Positions 44,401 to 52,500 of a stretch of DNA of 64,000 nt are shown one piece after another. The translations under genes were made by a program, and so were the position numbers. Every line of letters starts with the position of its first letter. The stretch's first letter is position 1. A model generated the notes under the pieces. It was given only the letters and a program-made list of their open reading frames with translations. It did no database searches and was not told where the DNA came from. Origin of the DNA: an uncultured Bacteroidia bacterium (lineage in GTDB: Bacteria; Bacteroidota; Bacteroidia; NS11-12g; UBA9320); contig CALSTB010000006.1 in assembly GCA_943789165.1 (NCBI GenBank), positions 62,001-126,000 of the forward strand, written 5' to 3'.

Positions 44401-45464
44401 CAACTCGTGACACCTTTTTAACCATACGTGGTTTACCAGAACCTCGAATTGACCGAAAAGTTTTATCGATTAACAGTCAAACACAACCATATTCCTTTTG
44501 TACATCACAGTCGGATTTAACTTTAGATGTAAGGCATCAAGGCGGTGTTTGGTCGAGTGGTGATCCAGCCACCTTGGTAGGCCATGTGTTTAAGCCATCC
44601 AAGTCGACCAAAGTGAACTTCCCGTTTAAAGTGTATTACGATTATTCGGATATTTATGGATGTCGTGGTTCAGATAGCGTTGAAGTCGTCGTGGAATCTC
44701 CCAATGCCTTATCCGTATCGCCTAAAGACACAGTGCATTCGTGGTATGCCGACAATATGGTTCAATGGGTGAGCGCCAATCCGCGATTTGGATATGGTAT
44801 GAAATGGGAAGCCTTAGACGGAGGCAGTTTCGAAAATGATACGGCAAAAACAACTCGGTTTACGTTTCAGACTGATAAGGAAGTGACATCCAAAGTGCGT
44901 GTTAAAGCTACCGCCAATCAAGCATACAATGCGTGTGGAGCAGAAACGAATGATATCACGATTCTAGTCCACCGTACACCTTGCATCGATTTTGAAATGG
45001 ACTTGGATTTGTCGACTAAGTTGTTAAAACTGACACCTGTGATTGATTCATTCCCACAGTATCAGTGGACCGTTTTAAGCGCAACCTCTTTTGATGTCAC
45101 TCCGACATTTGATGTTTCAGGAGTTACTGATACATTGGTGAATGTTCGATTGAATTCATACAATAAAGGAGGCGACAATTGTTATACGGACAAGCGCATA
45201 AACTTAAAAAATGGTTCAATTAAACTAATTGACGACCATCATATTCGTATCTATCCAAATCCAGTACTAGATGGGTTTAATATCGATGTAGATGGAGACA
45301 AGAAAATTGATCAATTAACGATATACAACAGTGTTGGGAGCGAAGTAACTCAACCAAAGTGGCAAGATCATTATGTGGATTGTTCAGCTCTGCCAAGTGG
45401 TGTGTATACGGTATTGATTGAAATGGACGAGAAACGATTCGTTACGAAGTTTGTGAAACAATAA
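41445..45464 (+). CDS. Giant secreted protein with T9SS type A sorting domain, paralogue 2
   Basis: The 1339-residue protein (ATG 41445) has a signal peptide (ending FQAKAG, about residue 27). It repeats the layout of its neighbour: 'EITYRWIDTLTYEVTFTFYRTCAG', QVTEWRKDTAGKYQKIGVVRRD, 'PNANPPIGFYFDKETGSVIFTPTKCDE', then Ig/PKD-like units, then a T9SS type A sorting domain (IRIYPNPVLDGFNIDV...LPSGVYTVLIEM, about 1265-1339). It is about 190 residues longer than paralogue 1, chiefly in the repeat region. It probably arose by tandem duplication. Both share the opening pattern of large Bacteroidetes surface proteins; target unknown. Confidence 0.8.
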   Translation: MPVVSFRPFFKLMFSAMLVLFCFQAKAGHVSSNEITYRWIDTLTYEVTFTFYRTCAGTALSNPSSATRVVCKTSGSNVGLSLTLVSMKELKTVCDTLSGQCSGKNQTRSGDGIEIHVYRDTVDFRTSKYNGLIKSGCTDLRFEVGLCCRNSSITTGSAGYLLYNFADLSLDDGIQNSSPEFAFEPVPRFYCNQPVYYSFAAIDTVDGDSLSYDIVQPMSSSTSTISANMPPFTVYYPGSLKYPYSNPNANPPIGFYFDKETGSVIFTPTKCDEITTMVFQVTEWRKDTAGKYQKIGVVRRDMMYEVKYGQGNNAPYLSSARSFTICEGDSLSIIFTSGDDVKVPPPPLPKPDPDSTKMRWNYGIPGAHFSIIDSNVLRQRGRFSWRPEIGQSRSLPYQFDIAIRDNSCPYFATSYYPIQVKVHPRAHAEIQIDSLTCGRFVVTSLIDSAKTKFPKYFWEVLDTNGKVLSHAKAPEFASSQSFISVKQKDTIRFQQKGRYIIRHRIDNIQRCPSYSFDTIDIPDLLEVAYTSESDTFVCQGTAKSFTADVTNGSSLVAYLWSTGDTTQQTSFSLPDSIAIGELSIIVTDTNGCYATSKVQALNRPRPTIDPITDIIICKGDSIEIKPQGQLAFWDDPRDSDTTLYQQGATLEFSLYDKNKFINSDTVFEFKIASLYNIVVSDSLGCTDTTTFNVKWPKGKGLKNMSLCNIKGTTIDLRQFEDAKDSGGIWYCPAYKKTVKNERTLLLDSFDVTDYSVTNSIYFSYKHLGNGCELLDSFKATVHPLPQLKLQDITVCQSNNSLDVIEDSVIISPNESVLRKGRQTWSCVDCKTYTQSNVIQDTGTGKPGANQYFQIYIDPFTIPLKPNGQESLTFDMEFKDENGCYAKDTTTIVIKKEVKIDFSGFPNLCWDEGIVDLKVLSQVSPVDGSWKAIDKTGYATADYLNRALSSKSNAGDTLVTTNTVRPAEFAYFKYYMRYSHNASGCLATRDTFLTIRGLPEPRIDRKVLSINSQTQPYSFCTSQSDLTLDVRHQGGVWSSGDPATLVGHVFKPSKSTKVNFPFKVYYDYSDIYGCRGSDSVEVVVESPNALSVSPKDTVHSWYADNMVQWVSANPRFGYGMKWEALDGGSFENDTAKTTRFTFQTDKEVTSKVRVKATANQAYNACGAETNDITILVHRTPCIDFEMDLDLSTKLLKLTPVIDSFPQYQWTVLSATSFDVTPTFDVSGVTDTLVNVRLNSYNKGGDNCYTDKRINLKNGSIKLIDDHHIRIYPNPVLDGFNIDVDGDKKIDQLTIYNSVGSEVTQPKWQDHYVDCSALPSGVYTVLIEMDEKRFVTKFVKQ

Positions 45465-45479
45465 ATACGACTTCTTTCT

Positions 45480-45953
45480 TCAAGGAATACGTTCACCCTT
45501 ATAATTTTCCAACGGTTTGCTGTTGATGAAAATACTGTCAGGGATAACAGGCTTACCAGCTATTTTAAAATCTAAATAAAAGTAGCAATTACAAGCCATC
45601 ATTGAATATACCTGTACTTTTTTACCGTCGCTCTCTACTACAGTTTCAGATGGCCTGTCTATGGAAAACAGGGCTCTATTCTTACCAATAATCGTTTGTA
45701 CGAGGAAGGCATCAGTATAAGAACAGTTAAACCAATGGCCTAATCTCAAAAAGGTTGTGTCTCCAATCGTGGTTTTAGAGATTACCCCTCCACTATCTTG
45801 TCGACATTCCTTTTGGCAGGTAGAGATCTTAAAATCGACATTATGTGTTGAGTAGGGTCCAAACTTTTTAGATTCCTTTTTTTGTTGGCAACCTATGGTG
45901 CATAAGATCACAATGACCAATCCAACAATCCGGTATGTGAAAGCGTGTTTCAA
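45480..45953 (-). CDS. Lipoprotein, Cys-rich, unknown function
   Basis: The only in-frame start in this region is TTG 45953, which gives 157 residues with a lipoprotein signal (residues 8-22, IVILCTIGC with Cys about 22). The mature part has Cys in CQKEC (about 46-50), HWFNC (about 77) and ACNCYF (about 121-123), possibly two disulfides. It lies convergent with the T9SS gene (15 bases between stops). I do not recognise the family. Confidence 0.55.
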   Translation of the reverse strand: MKHAFTYRIVGLVIVILCTIGCQQKKESKKFGPYSTHNVDFKISTCQKECRQDSGGVISKTTIGDTTFLRLGHWFNCSYTDAFLVQTIIGKNRALFSIDRPSETVVESDGKKVQVYSMMACNCYFYLDFKIAGKPVIPDSIFINSKPLENYKGERIP

Positions 45954-46054
45954 GGGATGTTTTTAATATATGTAAAGGAGAACTAGAAGTGTCCCGAGTC
46001 AAACAGTCCTTTGTCTTTTGGCATGCTCAAAACCCCACCAAAAATCAAGACTAT

Positions 46055-47323
46055 CTATGTTTTCTGCTTCTCTTTCTTAGCAGAAGGAAACAGCAGGTTG
46101 TTTAAGATTAATCGGTATCCAGGCGAGTTAGGGTGTAATGCCAAATCCGTTGGGGGCTCGTCAACTAAGTGCCTGTAATCTTCTGGATCATGTCCGCCAT
46201 AAAACGTCCAAGTACCTTTGCCCATGGTTCCGTGTAAATAACGAACTTCATTTAAGGCTTTGTTTTCACCCATAATGATGGTGTTGCTTTTAACCACTTC
46301 TTTTTTGAATGCAGTGGTTTGTCCCATAAAACCCTTAATCACTTTTTCGTGGTTTTGGGTGAGTATCGTAGGAACTACGTCCCATTTAGCTGAAAATTCA
46401 TTCAAAACAAATACGTCATTGGCTTCTGTAACGCCTCTAGTTGCTGGGTTTACATCAATGTTTGAATATTCGTAAACGTATGGATTACGTTCAAGCTGAA
46501 TGCTTTCAAAGGCAAACGTTTTACTAAAGTCTAGTTTCGACTGAGCATTTGGGTCAGCAGCATCTCCGTCATACATTTCTTCACAAATGTCCACATCATC
46601 GGCTGCCAAGGCGATATCATAACTGTCGGTTGCAGAACACATGGCAAACAAGAACCCGCCTCCCAAAGTAAAGTCTCTAATCTTTTTTGCAACAGCTAGT
46701 TTTAATTCCGATACTTTTTCAAATCCGTGTTTAGCCGCCATATCCTCAGCTTCTTTTACCTGTTCTTTATACCAAGGCGCATTTCTGTAATGGGCATAAA
46801 ACTTTCCATATTGTCCAGTAAAATCCTCGTGGTGCAAGTGCAACCAATCATATAAGGGAAGGTCACCTCTCAATACTTCGTCATCAAATACTTTTTCGTA
46901 AGGAATTTCAGCGTACTCCAACACCATAGTCACGGCATCGTCCCAAGGTTGTGCAGAAGTAGGTGTATACACGGCGATTTTTGGTGCCGTTAGTAACTTG
47001 ACGATACTGGCGTTGACCACAGGATTTTCAATTTCGTCTCGAATGGTCTGTGCTTTCGTATCGGATATTTTTTGGTAACCCACTCCACGGAGCAGACATA
47101 ATTTTTCGAAGTCTTCGTAATAGACGGTCATAAAAGCACCGCCTTTATAATTCAGCAACCACTCCACTTCTTTGTCGAATTCCAAAACAGAATACGCAAT
47201 GCCATACGCCTTTAAATGGTCTTTCTGACTGTCATCCATCGGTATCAACAGGTATTCAGCCTTTGCCACCACACCTAACATGAGGATGCCAAGTAATGTG
47301 ATATATTTCTTCATGTTATTCAT
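46055..47323 (-). CDS. Secreted protein of the Bacteroidetes 'asparagine synthetase B-like' family
   Basis: The 422-residue protein (ATG 47323, or 47314) has a signal peptide (about 1-20, ending VVAKAE). The body contains 'YLLIPMDDSQKDHLKAYGIAYSVLE', LPLYDWLHLHHEDFTGQYGKFYAHYRNAPWY and GGGFLFAMCSATDSYDIALAADDVDI. I recall this family being annotated as 'asparagine synthetase B' in Bacteroidetes, but there is no N-terminal nucleophile Cys glutaminase domain and no ATP-binding SGG(L/V)DS motif, so the name is not supported; residues resembling a class I glutamine amidotransferase-like/ThuA-type fold are a weak alternative. No function is claimed. It lies seven bases after crcB. Confidence 0.7.
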   Translation of the reverse strand: MNNMKKYITLLGILMLGVVAKAEYLLIPMDDSQKDHLKAYGIAYSVLEFDKEVEWLLNYKGGAFMTVYYEDFEKLCLLRGVGYQKISDTKAQTIRDEIENPVVNASIVKLLTAPKIAVYTPTSAQPWDDAVTMVLEYAEIPYEKVFDDEVLRGDLPLYDWLHLHHEDFTGQYGKFYAHYRNAPWYKEQVKEAEDMAAKHGFEKVSELKLAVAKKIRDFTLGGGFLFAMCSATDSYDIALAADDVDICEEMYDGDAADPNAQSKLDFSKTFAFESIQLERNPYVYEYSNIDVNPATRGVTEANDVFVLNEFSAKWDVVPTILTQNHEKVIKGFMGQTTAFKKEVVKSNTIIMGENKALNEVRYLHGTMGKGTWTFYGGHDPEDYRHLVDEPPTDLALHPNSPGYRLILNNLLFPSAKKEKQKT

Positions 47324-47330
47324 TTTCTTC

Positions 47331-47699
47331 TTAAATCAATTCTGCCACCTTTACTCCTATAAAAACGAGAAAAAGGCCAACAATATTACTTATCAATACA
47401 TACGCACTAAATTGGGTAAACGCTCCTTGGTTGATGAGTTTTAGTCCGTCTAATCCAAAACTTGAAAATGTGGTAAATCCACCCAAAAAACCAATGAGCC
47501 AAAAGGCATTGAGTTGTACGTTTTTACTCAAATACTGCCAACAAAGTCCGATAACAAAACACCCAAGCAAATTCACTGTTAAGGTCGACCATGGGAATCG
47601 GTGTGTTTCGCTAGATTGAAAAATCAAACTCACCACGTACCGTGCAATGGCGCCTAAACCACCGCCCAATCCAACCCAAAGCACATTTGCACTATTCAT
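47331..47699 (-). CDS. crcB: Fluoride ion exporter CrcB/Fluc
   Basis: ATG 47699 gives 122 residues; the frame also opens earlier (47741) but that part overlaps the upstream gene. The protein has four membrane helices and the family marks GGGLGAIARYVVS (about 10-22), FPWSTLTVNLLGCFVIG (Asn in the central NxxG) and 'GFLGGFTTFSSFGLD' (about 75-89). It forms a dimeric F- channel that lowers cytoplasmic fluoride. Its ATG lies eight bases inside the upstream gene, suggesting coupling. No crcB riboswitch is visible. Confidence 0.94.
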   Translation of the reverse strand: MNSANVLWVGLGGGLGAIARYVVSLIFQSSETHRFPWSTLTVNLLGCFVIGLCWQYLSKNVQLNAFWLIGFLGGFTTFSSFGLDGLKLINQGAFTQFSAYVLISNIVGLFLVFIGVKVAELI

Positions 47700-48510
47700 A
47701 ATATTCGTATTTGTACCAAACCTCGCGTTCGAGGGTTCCAAATTTATTATAGTAAAACGTTTTTATTGGCAAACCAGATTTGTCGTAATAAAACTCAGCG
47801 GCCAAATCAGTCAATTCACTTTTGGTTTTAATGATTTGGTCTTTTTCGTTGTATTCAAACAAAGTAATGTCGTCGTTGTCATATCCCAAAAAATAAATAA
47901 ACTCCGTACGAGCAATCCGACCCTTTTTGTCGTAGCGATTGGTTAGCATGTTGACGGGTTTATTCGCATTAACATCAGTTGTATTCGACTTTAATAGGTT
48001 GTCGCCAACATAGGTGTTTTTAGTCACAAGGTAAGTTGTGTCTTTGTCGTTGATTTCAACGGTGTACACGGAGTCGGCATTTTTGCCTTCACCGAAATAG
48101 ACATTGCGCACTTCTACTTGTCCAGGGGGATCGAAGAAGGTGTTTATCTCTGTTCGTATTCTACCAAAACTATCAAGCTCCATTTTTAAATCGCTGATTA
48201 CCTCATCGTTTCGGATGGTTGAAAGTCCAGTCACGTCGTTGTTGTCATTGTACGTATACCGCAATTCCGTGATGATATCCCAACCTTGACAGTGATAATC
48301 AATTTTGATGTATGTCGGACTGCCTTTTTTATTTATGTGTTTCACATTCGACAAACACGTGTCGTTGGATTTTTCAAATCCCAACATGTGGACCCACTGA
48401 CTCACCGACTTTACGTTGTTTTGTCTGTATAGCGTTGTGTCGTGAATTTGAGCGAAAGCCATGAAGCTTGCCAAACAGAACACAGTGAAAAGGCTTATTT
48501 TTTTTCTCAT
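47692..48510 (-). CDS. Secreted YD-repeat-like protein
   Basis: The 272-residue protein (ATG 48510) has a signal peptide (ending FMAFAQ, about residue 21). The mature part is a series of YD-like beta units: 'ITELRYTYNDNNDVTGLSTIR', 'LDSFGRIRTEINTFFD', 'NRYDKKGRIARTEFIYF', 'FEYNEKDQIIKTKSEL', 'FYYDKSGLPIKTFYYNKFGTLERE'. They recall Rhs/YD or MORN-like repeats, with no toxin domain at the end. It lies one base after tsaD on the same strand. Role unknown. Confidence 0.6.
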   Translation of the reverse strand: MRKKISLFTVFCLASFMAFAQIHDTTLYRQNNVKSVSQWVHMLGFEKSNDTCLSNVKHINKKGSPTYIKIDYHCQGWDIITELRYTYNDNNDVTGLSTIRNDEVISDLKMELDSFGRIRTEINTFFDPPGQVEVRNVYFGEGKNADSVYTVEINDKDTTYLVTKNTYVGDNLLKSNTTDVNANKPVNMLTNRYDKKGRIARTEFIYFLGYDNDDITLFEYNEKDQIIKTKSELTDLAAEFYYDKSGLPIKTFYYNKFGTLEREVWYKYEYYE

Positions 48511-48511
48511 T

Positions 48512-49528
48512 TTATTTATTTAATCGGGCATAAGGCACCGTACTTTGGTCGGCAAAATCTTCATTTACATATTGAAAATGAGCCGATTGTGCAATCATCG
48601 CGGCGTTGTCCGTACAATATTCCAATGCTGGAATGTGGACGCGCCAACCTAGTTTTTGGGAAGTTAACTTTACGGCAGTTCTTAAACCACTATTTGCCGA
48701 AACACCACCGGAAATAGCAATCTCGTTAATTCCAGTTTCTGTAACCGCTTTTTTTAACTTCCTCATTAAGTATGACACAATAGTATGCTGAATAGATGCA
48801 CAGATATCATTCAAATTCTGTTCCACAAAATCTGGGTTTTTCTCTTTTTCGTCTCGAATAAAATACAAAACCGCTGTTTTTAAACCAGAGAAACTAAAAT
48901 CTAACGCATCAACACGCGAATCAGGAAATTTAAATCTATGGGGATCTCCAGATTGAGCTAACTTATCGAGTAATGGTCCCCCGGGATATGGTAGACCCAG
49001 CATTTTGGCTGTTTTATCAAATGCCTCGCCCGCGGCGTCATCTCTCGTCTTACCCAAAATTTCCATGTGTTGCGGTGAATCTACCTTTACTATTTGTGTG
49101 TGTCCGCCACTTACCAATAAGCACAGGAAGGGAAATTGAACTTCATCAGCGTCTATAAAATGCGCCAACACATGAGCATCTAAATGGTTAACGCCAATTA
49201 AGGGAATGTCTAAAGCGAGCGCCATGGATTTAGCAAAACTCGCTCCGACCATCAATGAACCGAGTAAGCCTGGACCCTGAGTAAAAGCTATGGCTGTGAG
49301 GTCGTTTTTAGAAATTTGTGCTTCTTTAAGAGCGGCATCTACCACTGGTAAAATGTGTTGCTGATGCGCGCGAGAAGCCAGTTCGGGCACAACACCTCCA
49401 TATTGTTCGTGTATCTGCTGACTTGCAACAATATTGGACCGCATTTTGCCATTATGTATAACAGCGGCTCCTGTGTCGTCGCAAGACGATTCAATCGCCA
49501 GTATAATTATGTCTTTTTTATCAGGCAC
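48512..49528 (-). CDS. tsaD: tRNA N6-adenosine threonylcarbamoyltransferase
   Basis: The 338-residue protein starts at GTG 49528, with ILAIESSCDDTGAAV at the very N-terminus (about 9-23). It has the iron ligands HLDAHVLAH (about 117-125), 'LVSGGHTQIV' (about 139) and 'ISGGVSANSGLR' (about 272). With TsaB/TsaC/TsaE it attaches the threonylcarbamoyl group to A37 of ANN-decoding tRNAs in the cytoplasm. It is divergent from tamB with 51 bases between the starts. Confidence 0.97.
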   Translation of the reverse strand: MPDKKDIIILAIESSCDDTGAAVIHNGKMRSNIVASQQIHEQYGGVVPELASRAHQQHILPVVDAALKEAQISKNDLTAIAFTQGPGLLGSLMVGASFAKSMALALDIPLIGVNHLDAHVLAHFIDADEVQFPFLCLLVSGGHTQIVKVDSPQHMEILGKTRDDAAGEAFDKTAKMLGLPYPGGPLLDKLAQSGDPHRFKFPDSRVDALDFSFSGLKTAVLYFIRDEKEKNPDFVEQNLNDICASIQHTIVSYLMRKLKKAVTETGINEIAISGGVSANSGLRTAVKLTSQKLGWRVHIPALEYCTDNAAMIAQSAHFQYVNEDFADQSTVPYARLNK

Positions 49529-49579
49529 TGAGGCTGGATTAATGCTAGAATTGATGGGAGTTTAACTAATTTCGAACTG

Positions 49580-52500
49580 TTGAAAAACGTTTTTTCAAAA
49601 ATAGCAAAATTTGGGCTGAGGACATTGATTGTCCTTGTGTTGTTATTGCTTGTTTCTTCGGTACTGATCAGTATTCCGGCTATTCAAACAGCGATAGTCA
49701 ATGAAATTAGTTTTTCCGTTTCTAAATCCTTAGAGGCAGAAGTTTCTGTAAAGGCGGTCAATTTGAGTTGGAATGGCAAGGTTGTTCTGAACGACGTCTT
49801 AGTTAAGGACAAACAGAAAGACTCGATGTTTTATATCGAACAGGTCAGGGTGCGGATACTTTCAGTCAAGCGGTCAGCCAATACATTCGTGTTTGGGGAT
49901 ATTGAATTAAAAAGACCGCAGGTGCATTTCATCCAGCGAGAAGGTGAGACAGAAATGAATTATCAGTTTTTGGTCGACTTATCGCGAAAGCAACCCCCTA
50001 CTGGAAATGTCTCAAATATTTTGTTCAAGTCGATGAAAATCGAGAACGGTCAGTTTACGTATAAAATGGAAGGCTTCGAACCACCTACTGATCGTAGTTT
50101 TGATGAGAACGATTTTGCCTTCAACCAAATCAATGGCTCGTTAAAAGATTTCTATTTGATTGGTGATTCACTTGACTTGAAGATTAAATCATTACGAACC
50201 GTTGAGAAAAACGGATTGGAAGTGAAACGCATGGTCTGCAAGGCCAAAATTCATTACAAAGGCATGGAGTACTCCGACCTCCAATTGAAGACAAGCCATT
50301 CAATCATACGCGATTACTTGTCTTTTTCGTACGACAGCTATCAAGACTTTAAAGATTTCATAGATGTCGTTCAGATGGACGCAAGTCTTGAACATTCGAC
50401 TATTGATACCCGAGATTTAGCCTACTTTTCATATAATCTCAAACCCTATGAACACAATGTGGTAACGATTTCTGGTCACGGAAAAGGCGTGGTCAGTAAT
50501 TTTAAGGTGAAAGACTTTGACATCTCTATTGGTGACAAAACAGAGCTCAAAGGTGACGTGGACCTTAAAGGATTGCCTGCATGGAGGTCAACATTTATGA
50601 AATTGAAGCTGAAGCATTTGGTGACGTCAGCGAATGAGGTCGAGACCATTTTAAAAATACCACTCCAAGAAACGATAAAGCGGTTTAATGCGATAGATTT
50701 TACAGGACACCTAACCGGATTCTATTCTGATTTTGCTGCAGACGGTATTTTGTTGTCCAATTTGGGCTCACTTGAATCACGGATAAATTTTAAGTTGTTA
50801 AATGACGATGCTGCAACCTATTCGGGGAACTTAAAAGCAACAAACTTTGACGTAGGTACTTTTTTAGGCAATTCAACTCTTGGTAAAACCTCATTTGATT
50901 TTGATTTACAAGAAGGGTATGGTTTGACATTTGACAAATTAAAAACGCGGTTTAAAAGTCAGATTCAATATGTGGAGTACAATGGCAAAAGGATACAAGA
51001 CATCAAAGCCAACGGACTGTACACCGATCAGAAGTTTGACGGAAAGACGTGGTTGAATGATGAGAAACTGGCATTTACGTTTATCGGGAAAATTGATTTT
51101 AGTCAAAGACTTCCCAAATTTGATTTTACCGCAGATGTACAACACATTGACTTGAAAGCGCTCGGTTTAGATAGTGCAGATACGAAAATCGCCGGACAAC
51201 TGGATATCAAGATGGTGGGTAACAACGCCGACAACATCAGTGGTTATGCCAATTTGAAAAACGTAAGTGTAAAGCGTAACTCATACGACTTGGAGTTAAG
51301 CACAATGGAGTTGATTAGTTCGTTTAGTGATTCTTCTCGCTCACTCAAGGTGGTGTCAGATTATGTAAACGGTGAAATTAATGGAGTGTTCAGTTTGAAT
51401 AATTTGAATGACGTCTATAACGACTTCCTTAACACCTTGTTCCCACAATATTACGAGCCAGTAATGCTCAAAAATGAGATAGTTGCTACTGCGTTGTTTG
51501 AGATTAAAGCCAATAATTTAATCTCCTACTGGACTGATTATCCTTTGGAACTTGGCAACGGTAAAGTGCGCATTGATTACAATACGATTGAAGAAAGTTT
51601 GGAGTCCAGAGCAGATTTTGACGTTGTTCAGTATCAAGATTACTTGCTCGACCAACATGAGTTGGTGATGCGGAAGCGTCCACATCAGTTACTCAACGTG
51701 AGTACCGATGTTCGAACTCTGCGTAAAACCAACAACGACACGATTACAGAAAAGATCGTGTTAAACATGAGTATCTTACCCAACTATCTTGAATTCTTGT
51801 TGGACTTTGCAGATACAACGGAAGTGCTAGCACTTAGGTCATTTGGTAGCCTCGAATTCGATGACGATTCCATAAGCATACAACTCGAAGAATCGAAACT
51901 TTATTTAGATCACGTCCCATGGTATTTCAGCAACCACAGTCGCGCAGTATATACCAATGGAGGTTTACACCTTTCTAAAGTGGAACTTTCCAATTCTGGC
52001 CAACGTTTGTCGATTAACGGTTTTGTCGATGAAGACCCAAGCCACCATGTAGTGATCAATACATCAAACCTTGATTTGCACAATTTCAACCCATTGTTAC
52101 AGCCGTATGGATTTGAAATTGGCGGAGTGTCAAACGACTCCGTTAACATCTATCAAGTATTGAAGCGTCCAATCATTCAAGGGAATTTGGAAATTGACGA
52201 CTTAGCTGTCAATGGAGATACACTAGGGAATTTCAGCATCGAAACGACGTCTAAAGAAAACCCTCTAAAAATGGACGTAAAAGCGTATGTAAGAAAAGGC
52301 TTATTGAAAGATGTTCGTGCAGAAGGAACGCTCGATTTATCGAAGGACGATGGTAGGTTAGATATGACGGTGAGCGCTAAGGATGCAGCCATCGGACCTT
52401 TGGAGCCCATATTTGCAGGAATTGCGTCAGACTTTAAAGGAACAGTTACAGGCGATATACGTGTCTATGGGACTTTCCAAAAACCCAAGTTTAAAGGTGT

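Noticed and set aside
46055-47323. Genuine asparagine synthetase B (asnB)
   Set aside because: No N-terminal Cys glutaminase and no SGG-type ATP site; an exported signal peptide is present instead.
47331-47699. Fluoride (crcB) riboswitch in front of crcB
   Set aside because: The gene overlaps the upstream gene by eight bases, so there is no leader for a riboswitch.
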